Of a stretch of DNA of 64,000 bases, positions 27,114-35,681 are shown in pieces. The DNA is from Acidimicrobiia bacterium. Lineage in GTDB: Bacteria; Actinomycetota; Acidimicrobiia; Acidimicrobiales; Poriferisodalaceae. The translations under genes and the position numbers were made by a program. Within the stretch, counting starts at the first letter, position 1. Each line of letters starts with the position of its first letter. The stretch lies in the NCBI GenBank assembly GCA_022820925.1, contig JAJEEO010000012.1, forward strand, positions 248,001 through 312,000, given 5' to 3'. The notes under the pieces were generated by a model that made no database searches, was not told the origin of the DNA, and was given only the letters and a program-made list of their open reading frames with translations.

Positions 27114-27752
27114 ATGGCTGCAATCGATCACATCGTCGTAGCGGCGCCCGACCTCGAGGCCGGGACCGCCGCGGTAGAAGAACTCGTCGGTATGCGGGCG
27201 GCGCCGGGCGGGCCCCATCCCGGTGTCGGCACCCGCAACACGCTCATGTCGCTCGGCGACGACGTGTACCTGGAGATCATCGCTCCCGACCCTGACCAGC
27301 CCGAACCGGCCAATCCGCGACCGTTCGGCATCGACAGCCTGGACGGTCCGAAGCTGGTGACATTCGCCATTCATGCCTCCGAAGGCGAGACCATCGATGG
27401 CGTGGTCGCCGCAATGCGCGCCTGCGGCGAGGACCCCGGCGAGGTCATCTCGATGAGCCGTGTCAAGCCCGACGGCGAAGAAATTCACTGGTCGCTGACG
27501 CTGTCACCCGCCGGACTGGCAGCAGGGGCCGGACTGGCGCCGTTCGTCATCGAGTGGGGCGACACCACCCATCCCGCCACCGTGACGCCGACCGGCTGCA
27601 CCTTGGTGTCGATGTCGGGCACCCATCCCGACCCCGATCACATCCGGGCGCTGTACAGCGAGATCGGCATCGACGTCGCTGTCGAGGCCGGCGACACAGT
27701 CAGCGTCGAAGCCGTGCTCGACACACCCAACGGGCGCGTCACCCTGCGCTGA
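27114..27752 (+). CDS. Glyoxalase-like (VOC fold) protein
   Basis: 212 aa. The N-terminal IDHIVVAAPDLEAGTAAVEEL and the following GTRNTLMSLGDDVYLEII match the glyoxalase-like domain of the vicinal oxygen chelate fold, with a metal-ligand-type His at the start and Glu in YLEII. A second, degenerate half follows. Functions in the fold range from isomerases to dioxygenases, so no reaction is assigned. It lies 46 bases after the two-domain CoA-transferase, probably in its transcript. Confidence 0.8.
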   Translation: MAAIDHIVVAAPDLEAGTAAVEELVGMRAAPGGPHPGVGTRNTLMSLGDDVYLEIIAPDPDQPEPANPRPFGIDSLDGPKLVTFAIHASEGETIDGVVAAMRACGEDPGEVISMSRVKPDGEEIHWSLTLSPAGLAAGAGLAPFVIEWGDTTHPATVTPTGCTLVSMSGTHPDPDHIRALYSEIGIDVAVEAGDTVSVEAVLDTPNGRVTLR

Positions 27753-27775
27753 GCAGGCTGAGCAGGCTGAGCCGC
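27749..27775. repeat. Three tandem 9-bp repeats at the end of the VOC gene
   Basis: GCTGAGCAG occurs twice in tandem, then once as GCTGAGCCG, beginning over the stop codon of the VOC gene. It is short and may be slippage; no function is evident. Confidence 0.6.
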
Positions 27776-27835
27776 TGTACCGCTGGACGGCTCAGGCGGC
27801 CACGCGGTTCTCGGGCACCAGACTTCGCTGTCCAG

Positions 27836-29560
27836 CTAGCGGGACCGCTCGACTTCGACGGTCACGATGTCGATCCCGCTGTACTTGCGGTGCCGCACCG
27901 TCGAGGCGAAGTGCCGCAGCAGGTGCAGCGAGATCGTCCGCTCCTCAGGCACTTCGGCCCGCTCGCTGAGGCAGGCAAGCTGCTCTTCGAGATTCTGCTC
28001 CTCCAGCGCCGCCAGGAACTGCATCTCGATCGAATTGGGGGCAGACCGGGCGATCACGACGAGCCGGGCCTGTGAGGGGTCGCTGCGATCCTCAAGCAGG
28101 CTCGCCAGGGCCTCCTCGCCGACCAGGCGCAGACGATTGCGCGACGCCTCGCTCCACCCGGCACCAGCGGCGAGCGAATCCAAGAACTCGCTGATCGACC
28201 CCAGCGAGTCGATGTGCAACTCCACCTCGAGCCGCTGGCGACGCCGGCCGCTGACCTCCACGAATGCAGTGAGGGCGATGGCCGCGATCGTGCCCGCCAC
28301 CATGCCGTTGCCGAGCAGTGCCCCCCACGCCCCACCGATCAGATCGGTCACCACGCTGCTGCCCTGCAGCCCGAAGCCAATCCCCAGCGAGATGCCCACA
28401 ATCAGGGCCCTGTGGCGTGCCAGGCCTTCCCTGGCCACCGCCCGCATCCCCTCCACGAAGACCATGCCCATGATGACCAGCAAGTAACCGGCCGTGACCG
28501 CATCGGGAATCGAGGCCAGCACGGCCGTCGCTTTCGGCGCGAACGCGACAGCCACCAGCATGGCGCCGACGCTGTAGCCCACCCGGCGCGATGCAACTCC
28601 GGTGAGCGTCGTCATGGTCGCCGACGTCGGGCCGTACACCACGGTGGGCAGCGCACCGAAAAAGCCGCCGATCAGGCTCGCCGCGCCGTTGGTGTTCATG
28701 GCGCCTTGAACCAGACGGAAGTCCGTCACCGGCGGGTTCCGCCACGAGACCTGCTGAATGATGACTCCGCTGCTCATCGCGAGCAGCCCGGCAGCCATCG
28801 ACACCACCACGAACATCGGCAGCAGCGACCAGAACTCTGAGCTGGCGGTCAGTCCGATGCCGGGCAGCTGCGGATCGGGCAGCGCGATCCACGGAGCGGC
28901 CGCCACCCTCGTCGAGTCGAACAAGCCGAACAGCGCCGCCACGACGCACGCCACTGCGATGCCGATGAGCGGCGACCACAGACGTACCCGGCCTTTCGCC
29001 CGCAAGCCCAGCATCGCAGCGACGGCGACGGTGAGCGCTGCCACCGCCGGTCCTGCGCTCGATGCCGTTCCGCCGGGCGGTTCGGCCAGCCTGCCGACCG
29101 CCACGCCGGCGACGGTGACCGCTATCAGCATCAGCACGATGCCGCCAACCGACGGTGTGATGATCTGCCGGGCTCGAGGCAGCCATCTCGCCAGAATGAA
29201 CTGGACGCACGACGACACAACGATGAGCGTGGCCAGCGTGCGTGCGTCGGACCGCTCAGCGGCGAGCAGAGTGACGGCGAGGTACGACGGCGCTGTGCCG
29301 ACCATCAGAATGTGCCCGCAGCCGATCGGCCCGCCGCGCGTCGACTGCGCTGCGGTGGCGACGCCGTTGACCGCAAGCGCGGCGAAGATCATCCACGACC
29401 GGTCGTCATCGTCGAGTCCGGCAGCATTGGCAAACAGCGAGATCGTCAGTGCGGTGGTGGTGACCGACAGCAGGAGGCCCTGCAGCCCCATGCCCAGCGT
29501 CAAGCCGGCAGGCAACCGATCATTCGGCTCGTAGAGGATGGAGGCGTCGACTGCTGTCAC
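27836..29560 (-). CDS. NCS2-type permease with a C-terminal ATPase-like (GHKL) domain
   Basis: 574 aa from the GTG at 29560. Residues 1-440 form a nucleobase/ascorbate (NCS2, xanthine-uracil type) permease with about 12-14 hydrophobic segments and the motif QVSWRNPPVTDFRLVQGAMNTNGAAS. After an RRRQR junction, about 130 residues are soluble and resemble RsbW/HATPase_c_2 domains: NRLRLVGEEALASLLED in the position of the N-box helix and a final HLLRHFASTVRHRKYSGIDIVTVEVE. Proton-driven uptake of a purine, pyrimidine or related ring is the family role. The tail could sense ATP or interact with a regulator (inference). It is a single-gene unit. Confidence 0.8.
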   Translation of the reverse strand: MTAVDASILYEPNDRLPAGLTLGMGLQGLLLSVTTTALTISLFANAAGLDDDDRSWMIFAALAVNGVATAAQSTRGGPIGCGHILMVGTAPSYLAVTLLAAERSDARTLATLIVVSSCVQFILARWLPRARQIITPSVGGIVLMLIAVTVAGVAVGRLAEPPGGTASSAGPAVAALTVAVAAMLGLRAKGRVRLWSPLIGIAVACVVAALFGLFDSTRVAAAPWIALPDPQLPGIGLTASSEFWSLLPMFVVVSMAAGLLAMSSGVIIQQVSWRNPPVTDFRLVQGAMNTNGAASLIGGFFGALPTVVYGPTSATMTTLTGVASRRVGYSVGAMLVAVAFAPKATAVLASIPDAVTAGYLLVIMGMVFVEGMRAVAREGLARHRALIVGISLGIGFGLQGSSVVTDLIGGAWGALLGNGMVAGTIAAIALTAFVEVSGRRRQRLEVELHIDSLGSISEFLDSLAAGAGWSEASRNRLRLVGEEALASLLEDRSDPSQARLVVIARSAPNSIEMQFLAALEEQNLEEQLACLSERAEVPEERTISLHLLRHFASTVRHRKYSGIDIVTVEVERSR

Positions 29561-29606
29561 TGGGTTGTGGAGCCAGCGCTAGGCCAGTCGGCGGGTGCCG
29601 CGTCGC

Positions 29607-29897
29607 CTACAGGCCCTCCACCATGAATGCAACGGACTCGACATATTCGCGGCGTTCGAGCCGGAGCTTGATCACCTCGTCCTGCCCGAATGCCGTATTG
29701 AGGCCGTCCAAGGTCTCGAACTCCGAAACGGTGATGCTCGCCGGGGGCGCACCGGGCCCCAGAGACAGGGACGGAGTGCCGCGGATCAGGTACTTGCCGC
29801 CGCTGGCCTCAATGAGCTCGGCTATGCGCATCGAGAGTCTGTCTGCTTGCTCACGATCATGCACCTCGCTGTCCACCACGATCATGTATGCAGCCAT
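29607..29897 (-). CDS. DUF1330-like small protein
   Basis: 96 aa from the ATG at 29897, preceded by GGGGGGAAG; the open frame continues upstream without support. MAAYMIVVDSEVHD, GGKYLIRG and a late EYVESVAFMVEGL match the DUF1330 branch of ferredoxin-like dimeric alpha-beta barrel proteins. Their biochemical role is not established. It lies between the permease and ung on the same strand. Confidence 0.75.
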   Translation of the reverse strand: MAAYMIVVDSEVHDREQADRLSMRIAELIEASGGKYLIRGTPSLSLGPGAPPASITVSEFETLDGLNTAFGQDEVIKLRLERREYVESVAFMVEGL

Positions 29898-30030
29898 TCG
29901 CTTCCCCCCGGTTCGCTGCGACTCCTGGGAACTTGCCCGATGCGCATCTGGCCCGCTCGGCGACGCAGTCAGCGTCGAGCGGTGCCCTCCCAATGTACTG
30001 AACGCTGGATGGCCGAGTGCCTGTTGTGCA

Positions 30031-30696
30031 TCAGCCTCGGAGGCTCCAGTCGATTGGCTGGCGGCCGGCGGCTGCGAGGGCTGCATTGGCCCGGCTGAAC
30101 GGTTTGCTGCCGAAGAAGCCGTTGTGGGCGCTCAGCGGCGACGGATGGGCCGACTCGATGACCACGTGGCGAGTCAGGTCCACGAGCGCCTTCTTGCGGC
30201 GGGCGAATGCGCCCCACAGGATGAACACCACCCGCTCGGGCTTCGCGCTGACCGCCCGGATCACCTCATCGGTGAACGTCTCCCAGCCTGCCGAGCGGTG
30301 CGAGGCAGCTTGACGGGCACGCACGGTCAGGAACGCGTTCAGCAGCAGCACGCCTTGACTCGCCCACCCCTCCAGGTTTCCGTGCGACGGCGGCTCGATG
30401 CCGAGGTCGTCGCGCAGCTCGGCGAAGATGTTCTGCAGCGACGGCGGCTGCGCGATGCCGTGAGGCACCGAGAAGCACAGCCCGTGCGCCTGCCGGGGAC
30501 CGTGGTAGGGATCTTGGCCGAGGATCAGCACTTTGACTTCGGCGTAGGGCGTCAGGTGCAGCGCGGCGAAGACCTGATCGTGGGGCGGGTAGACGGCGCC
30601 CTGGGCACGCTCGTCGGCCACGAACTGCTGCAGGATCGGCCAGTACGGCTTCGAGAATTCTCCCCGCAGGATCGGGTTCCAGTCGGTGCGCGGCAT
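30031..30696 (-). CDS. ung: Uracil-DNA glycosylase
   Basis: 221 aa, standard for family 1 UDG, which removes uracil from DNA to start base excision repair. The catalytic water-activating Asp is in GQDPYHG, the Asn-containing strand is VLLLNAFLTV, the uracil-binding segment is FILWGAFA, and the DNA-intercalation loop is HPSPLSAHNGFFG. It starts at the ATG at 30696 (MPRTDWNPIL). It is encoded 18 bases downstream of the APH-like kinase on the same strand. Confidence 0.97.
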   Translation of the reverse strand: MPRTDWNPILRGEFSKPYWPILQQFVADERAQGAVYPPHDQVFAALHLTPYAEVKVLILGQDPYHGPRQAHGLCFSVPHGIAQPPSLQNIFAELRDDLGIEPPSHGNLEGWASQGVLLLNAFLTVRARQAASHRSAGWETFTDEVIRAVSAKPERVVFILWGAFARRKKALVDLTRHVVIESAHPSPLSAHNGFFGSKPFSRANAALAAAGRQPIDWSLRG

Positions 30697-30714
30697 GCCC
30701 GCGACAGCCCCGCG

Positions 30715-31785
30715 TTAGGAGATCGTCTCGGCGGCGGCGGCCGACAGCTCGATGCCCCGCCCGATGCGCGCCCGGTACAGGTCCAGATCGACATCATCGG
30801 CCGGTTTCTGGCCCCGCATGTAACGGGCGTACACGCCGTGGATGATGCAGGCCGACTTCCAGTGGTTGAAGCTGACGTAGTACGCCAAGTCGGACAGGTC
30901 GGCGCCGGTTTGCTGCTCGTAGCGCTCGACGAGGTCGGCGCGGCCGACGAATCCGTCCACCAAGGTCGGCGGGTCTGAGCCTTCCAGAATGTCGTCGCTG
31001 GCCTCGGTCCAGCTGTTCAGCGCGTAGGCGAAGTCGGCCAGCGGGTCGCCGAGCGTGGAGATCTCCCAGTCCAGCACCGCTTGGAGCTCGCCAGCGGGGT
31101 TGAACAGGCAGTTGTGCAGTCCGTAGTCGCCGTGCACCACCCGCGCTGGGCCCTGCGCAGGCTTGCGTTCTTGCAAGAAGTCGTGCAGCTCATGGGTGAC
31201 CGGCGTGTCGTATTGGGCTGATTCGGCCGAGGCTGTCCATGAGCGGTACCAGGTGCGGATCTGCCGCCCGACGTAGTCGTCCTTGCGGCCCAGTTCGCCC
31301 AGCCCGACATCGTCGGGATCCACCGAGTGGAGCGCCGCCAGCACGTCCATGAACGACATGCCGACGTGTGCCCGGCCCTCGGCGGTCAGGTGCTCGCGGG
31401 CGTCGGCAGACTCGAAGAGCGGCTTGCCCTCGACGTAGCTCATGACGTAGAAGTGCGCCCCGGTCACGTCTGGGCTCTCGCAATAGCCGTACGCAATGGC
31501 GACCGGCACGTCAGTCGAGCCGAGGCCGCTGATGATGGTGAACTCGCGCCCCATGTCGTGCGCCTTGGGCAGCAGCTCGCCCATCGGCGGGCGGCGCACG
31601 ACGGCGGTGGTGCCGTCTGCAGCGGTGAGCTTGTAGGTGAGGTTGCTGTGCCCGCCCTCGAGCTGGCTCCACTCGAACGGCGGCTCGAGGCCGTCCACGT
31701 TGGCGTCGATCCACGCCTCCACCGCGGGAACGTCATAACCGAGAATTCCCGTATCCGCAGCGCCGTCGTTCGCACCGTCCGTCAT
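30715..31785 (-). CDS. APH-like phosphotransferase (ACAD10/11 type)
   Basis: 356 aa from the ATG at 31785, with a GAGGGGAC ribosome binding site; the frame extends upstream without support. Kinase-like motifs: LEGGHSNLTYKL (glycine loop), VVHGDYGLHNCLF (catalytic loop with HGD) and AVLDWEISTLGDPLAD (metal-binding DWE). This branch is often found near acyl-CoA dehydrogenases and in ACAD10/11 phosphorylates 4-hydroxyacyl-CoAs. No acyl-CoA dehydrogenase is immediately adjacent here. An aminoglycoside-resistance role is not suggested. Confidence 0.85.
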   Translation of the reverse strand: MTDGANDGAADTGILGYDVPAVEAWIDANVDGLEPPFEWSQLEGGHSNLTYKLTAADGTTAVVRRPPMGELLPKAHDMGREFTIISGLGSTDVPVAIAYGYCESPDVTGAHFYVMSYVEGKPLFESADAREHLTAEGRAHVGMSFMDVLAALHSVDPDDVGLGELGRKDDYVGRQIRTWYRSWTASAESAQYDTPVTHELHDFLQERKPAQGPARVVHGDYGLHNCLFNPAGELQAVLDWEISTLGDPLADFAYALNSWTEASDDILEGSDPPTLVDGFVGRADLVERYEQQTGADLSDLAYYVSFNHWKSACIIHGVYARYMRGQKPADDVDLDLYRARIGRGIELSAAAAETIS

Positions 31786-31954
31786 CTCGCCTGTCCCCTC
31801 TGCGTCGCAACACTCGCTGCGTGCCAGCGCGGTCCGCACACACTACGGCAACTGCCTCACGCGGCAGCGGGCTGTGCACAGCGTCGACCGGTGACCTGCG
31901 ACCGCAGCGAAACCGACACCGGCCGCGCAGAGATCGACCGGTAGCTTCGGCGCC

Positions 31955-33427
31955 ATGGACCCCGCTGATCCAGACGTGCCCCCGCCGCTGACCTCGCCGC
32001 CGCCGCACATGACGCCCGAGGAGTTCCGCGAGCACGGGCGGGCGGTCATCGACTGGATCGCCGACTACTGGGAGCGCATCGAGTCGCTGCCGGTGGCCTC
32101 GACGGTCCAGCCGGGCGACATCCGCGAGCTGCTGCCCGAGGCCGCGCCCGAAGAACCCGAGCCGTTCGACGACCTGCTCGCGGATCTCGAACGGGTGGTC
32201 GTGCCGGGCGTGACCCACTGGCAGCACCCGGGCTGGTTTGCCTACTTCCCCGCCAACAACTCGCCGCCATCGGTGCTGGCAGACACGGTGTCGGCCGGAT
32301 TGGGACTGATCGGGCTGCTGTGGGCTGCCTCGCCGGCGCTGACCGAGGTCGAGAGCCACATGCTGGACTGGCTCGTCGACCTGCTCGACCTGCCCGGGCA
32401 CTGGAAGACGACGGCCAGCGGCGGCGGCGTCCTGCAGGGCAGCGCGTCAGACGCCACCCACGTCGCGCTCGTGGCAGCCCGCCATCGTGCCGCCGAACGC
32501 AGCGGCCAACCCGCGACGCAGATGGTCGCCTACACCTCGGCGCAGGCGCACAGCTCGGTGGAGAAGGGCGCCAACGTGGCCGGTTTCGGCGTGGTGCGCC
32601 TCATCGACACCGACGAGAGCCTGGCGATGAGGCCTGACGCACTGGCGTCGGCAATCGAGGCCGACCTCGCCGCGGGGCTGGTGCCCACGTTTGTGGGCTC
32701 GACCATCGGCACCACCGGCACTACTGCTGTCGACCCCGTGCGGGCCATCGCAGACGTTGCGATCGAACACGACCTGTGGCATCACGTCGATGCGGCGTAT
32801 GCGGGCACGGCGATGATCTGTCCCGAGTTCCGCCATCACCAGGACGGCATCGAGTTCGTCGACAGCTACGTGTTCAACCCGCACAAGTGGATGATGGTGA
32901 ACTTCGACTGCTCGGCCTTCTACGTCGCCGATAAAGCGGCGCTGACTGACGCCCTGTCGATCGACCCGCCCTACCTGAGCAACACCCAGAGCGATGCGGG
33001 CAACGTGATCGACTACCGGAACTGGCAGGTGCCGCTCGGCCGGCGCTTCCGGGCACTCAAGCTGTGGTGGGTGCTGCGCAGCTACGGCGCGACGGGGATC
33101 CGCCAGATGGTGCGCCATCACGTGGCCATGGCCCAGGAGTTCGCGCAGCTGATCAGCGAGGACTCCCGGTTCGAGATCGTGGCCCCGCACCCGTTCTCGC
33201 TGGTGTGCTTTCGCTGCCGGGCGGCCGACGACTCACCGGCCGCGCACGACGCCGCAGACAGTGCCACTGATGCCATCGCGGCCGCGGTGAACACCAGCGG
33301 CATCGCCTACCTGACGCCCTCGAAGCTGGACGGTCGCAGCATCATCCGCGTTGCCGTCGGCCAGTCGCGCACCGATCGATCCCAGATCGAATTGCTCTGG
33401 AAGTTGATCTGCGAGTCGGCGGTCTAG
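31955..33427 (+). CDS. Group II pyridoxal-dependent amino acid decarboxylase
   Basis: 490 aa, the size of aromatic-L-amino-acid decarboxylases. Visible motifs: the substrate-side segment HPGWFAYFPANNSPPSVLAD, the PLP-binding HVDAAYAG with the Asp that contacts the pyridine nitrogen, and Lys311 in NPHKW, which forms the Schiff base. The expected reaction is amine formation from Trp, Phe, Tyr/DOPA or a relative; the exact amino acid cannot be read. A Pro-rich N-terminus (DPADPDVPPPLTSPPP) precedes the fold. It is convergent with hisC, 20 bases away. Confidence 0.92.
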   Translation: MDPADPDVPPPLTSPPPHMTPEEFREHGRAVIDWIADYWERIESLPVASTVQPGDIRELLPEAAPEEPEPFDDLLADLERVVVPGVTHWQHPGWFAYFPANNSPPSVLADTVSAGLGLIGLLWAASPALTEVESHMLDWLVDLLDLPGHWKTTASGGGVLQGSASDATHVALVAARHRAAERSGQPATQMVAYTSAQAHSSVEKGANVAGFGVVRLIDTDESLAMRPDALASAIEADLAAGLVPTFVGSTIGTTGTTAVDPVRAIADVAIEHDLWHHVDAAYAGTAMICPEFRHHQDGIEFVDSYVFNPHKWMMVNFDCSAFYVADKAALTDALSIDPPYLSNTQSDAGNVIDYRNWQVPLGRRFRALKLWWVLRSYGATGIRQMVRHHVAMAQEFAQLISEDSRFEIVAPHPFSLVCFRCRAADDSPAAHDAADSATDAIAAAVNTSGIAYLTPSKLDGRSIIRVAVGQSRTDRSQIELLWKLICESAV

Positions 33428-33447
33428 ACCGAGCCTGATTCAGCCAG

Positions 33448-34539
33448 TCAGCCGACAGGCTCGAAGGATCCCAACGCGGCCAGCAGTCGGTCGTTCTGGG
33501 CCGGGGTGCCCAGGCTGATGCGCACACCCTCGCCTTCGAACGGGCGGGTCACCAGGCCCTGCTTCTCCAGACGGACGAACAGGTCCGTCGCCCCGTCGCC
33601 CACCGGCAGGTACACGAAGTTGGCCTGGCTCGGCACCACCGGCCAGCCCAGATCGGACATGGCTGCGCTCACCCGGTCGCGCTCGGCCAGGATGCCGGCG
33701 ACGCGTCGTTCGAGCTCCGTACTGGCCTGCGGCTCGAGCGAGGCCATCGCCGCGACCTGCGCGATCCCGCTGACGATGAACGGCAGCGCCACCTTGTCGA
33801 GCGCGCCGATGACGTCGGGGTGCCCGACGCCGTAGCCGACGCGTAGGTTGGCCAAGCCGTACGCCTTGGAGAACGTGCGCAGCACCAGGGCGTTGGGGTG
33901 CTCGGGCAGCAACGTGGGGATCGGGTCGGCCACGGCGGGATCGGTGACGAATTCCCGGTAGGCCTCGTCGATCACCACGATGACGTCGGGCGGCACTGCG
34001 GCCAGCAGACGCTGCAGCTCCGCCGATGTGCACACCGTGCCGGTGGGGTTGTTCGGCGTGGAGAGCACGACGATCTTGGTGCGGTCGGTCACCGCGGCTG
34101 CGACACCGTCGAGATCGAATGCGTGGTCGACCAGCGGCACCGTGACTGCCTCGGCGCCTGAGATGGCGCAGAACACCGGGTGCACCTCAAACGAGCGCCA
34201 GGGGAACACCACCTCGTCGCCGGGATCGACATAGGAAGCGAAGAGCTGCTGCAGCACGCCCACCGAACCGGAGCCAACAGTGACCTCGTCGAGCTCGACG
34301 CCGTGCCGGTCGGCCAGCGCCTCGCGCACCTGGGTGCAGCGATGGTCGGGATAGCGATTCATGCCCAGGGCGGCCTCGGACACTGCTTTGGCAACCGAAG
34401 GCAGCGGCTCGTTGGCGTTCTCGTTGGATGCCAGCTTGATCGCCTCGGCCAGGTTGTGCTCGGCCTCGGCCTGCGCCGCAGAACGACCCGGCTTGTACTG
34501 CGGGAGGCCCTCCACCGCCGCTCTCGGTCGTCCGATCAT
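33448..34539 (-). CDS. hisC: Histidinol-phosphate aminotransferase-type enzyme
   Basis: 363 aa, PLP fold type I. PLP-binding segments are STPNNPTGT, IDEAYREF and FSKAYGLANLRVGYG, where the Lys forms the Schiff base. It transaminates imidazole-acetol phosphate in His synthesis; some members take aromatic amino acids instead. No other his genes are near, and the adjacent decarboxylase raises the possibility of an aromatic aminotransferase role. GGAGGAG lies upstream of the ATG at 34539. Confidence 0.88.
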   Translation of the reverse strand: MIGRPRAAVEGLPQYKPGRSAAQAEAEHNLAEAIKLASNENANEPLPSVAKAVSEAALGMNRYPDHRCTQVREALADRHGVELDEVTVGSGSVGVLQQLFASYVDPGDEVVFPWRSFEVHPVFCAISGAEAVTVPLVDHAFDLDGVAAAVTDRTKIVVLSTPNNPTGTVCTSAELQRLLAAVPPDVIVVIDEAYREFVTDPAVADPIPTLLPEHPNALVLRTFSKAYGLANLRVGYGVGHPDVIGALDKVALPFIVSGIAQVAAMASLEPQASTELERRVAGILAERDRVSAAMSDLGWPVVPSQANFVYLPVGDGATDLFVRLEKQGLVTRPFEGEGVRISLGTPAQNDRLLAALGSFEPVG

Positions 34540-34671
34540 GCGCTCGCTCTCCTCCGAGACGAGACCCGCCGATGGCTCGCAGCGGTGCCCGGCGGCAAAC
34601 TAGCGGCCCCAACCCCTCGAGGCGGCGGTTGGCCCGGCCTCCCGCGAGGGCGGTGATCGGCCTGGCGGCTG

Positions 34672-35580
34672 CTACAGGCGGCGATTGGCACGGTCCCCGG
34701 GCGCGGAGACCGAGCGGAATCCCTCGGCGACCTGTTCCATCGTGGCGAACGCCACGCCCGGCCGGGACGCCATGTGATCGATGAGCCGCTCGAGCATGAG
34801 CATCCGGCTGCCGCGCCCGATGCACTGGGGATGCATGGTGAGCACGAACACCCCGCTGCCGACCCGCTCGTACAGGTAGTCGAACTCGGCCGACCACACG
34901 TCAAAGACGTGATCGGGCGTGCGCAGCCCTTGCACCGTGGGCCCGTCGTAGCTGAAGTACGGCCAGTCGTCGAGGATCCAGTCGAACGGCAGCTGCACCA
35001 GGTCGACCTCGTCGCCGAATCGGTGCGGGCCGTCCGTGGTGGGCACATCGCCGAGCCGGCACCACGTGGGTGCGTAGTCGTTGCGCGCCATGGAGGAGTC
35101 GTAGGAAAAGCCGTGCTCGATGAGCAGGCTGATCCAGCGGTCGCCGCAGTTGCCGCCCGGCACGCGGTGCCCCACGGGCGGTCCGCCTGCGAGCCGCTCG
35201 AGGCAGTCCATGGAGCGCGTCAGGATGGCCCGCTCGTCGGCTTCGTCCCGCTTCGATGAGGGCGCTTCGTGGCAGTAGCCGTGGTAGCCCACCTCGTGCC
35301 CGTCCGAGGCCACCCTCGCGCAGACATCGCCGAAGGTGTCGATGGTGTGGCCGGGGATGAACCACGTGGACGGGAGGGAGCGCTCATCGAGCAGGTCGAG
35401 CAGCCGGTGCGCGCCGATCGACGCAAATTCGCCCCGGGCCGTCAGATTGGGCGACCGTGAGCCCCGCGGGCCGGTCCAGATCGAGATCGCGTCGAAGTCG
35501 AAGCTCAGACAGACCGTGACCGGGCCATGAGCGCCGTTGGAGGCCCCGTTGGATGCAGTAGCGCCGTGTGACAAGCTCAT
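34672..35580 (-). CDS. Polysaccharide deacetylase family protein
   Basis: 302 aa, NodB-like carbohydrate esterase 4 fold. Motif 1 is SFDFDAISIW, then TWFIPGHTIDTF with a metal-binding His. HEVGYHGYCHE holds motif 2 histidines, and RVPGGNCGD follows. It lacks a signal peptide, so it is probably cytoplasmic and closer to PuuE-like allantoinases or imidase-like members than to cell-wall deacetylases. The N-terminus (residues 1-18, with two SNGA-type segments) is low-complexity and the true start may be a few codons later. The start is divergent with the CoA-transferase at 35682. Confidence 0.82.
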   Translation of the reverse strand: MSLSHGATASNGASNGAHGPVTVCLSFDFDAISIWTGPRGSRSPNLTARGEFASIGAHRLLDLLDERSLPSTWFIPGHTIDTFGDVCARVASDGHEVGYHGYCHEAPSSKRDEADERAILTRSMDCLERLAGGPPVGHRVPGGNCGDRWISLLIEHGFSYDSSMARNDYAPTWCRLGDVPTTDGPHRFGDEVDLVQLPFDWILDDWPYFSYDGPTVQGLRTPDHVFDVWSAEFDYLYERVGSGVFVLTMHPQCIGRGSRMLMLERLIDHMASRPGVAFATMEQVAEGFRSVSAPGDRANRRL

Positions 35581-35681
35581 ATTCGGACCCTACTGAACCC
35601 CCGTCTGAGCCCGCCACAGCAAGCACGGCGGCCCGCTCGTCGGCCCGGTGTGCCGGGGTCATCGGGCGGTACCGTGATCCG

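Noticed and set aside
30715-31785. Aminoglycoside resistance kinase
   Set aside because: The APH-like fold is of the acyl-CoA-metabolism (ACAD10/11) type by motif and neighbourhood.
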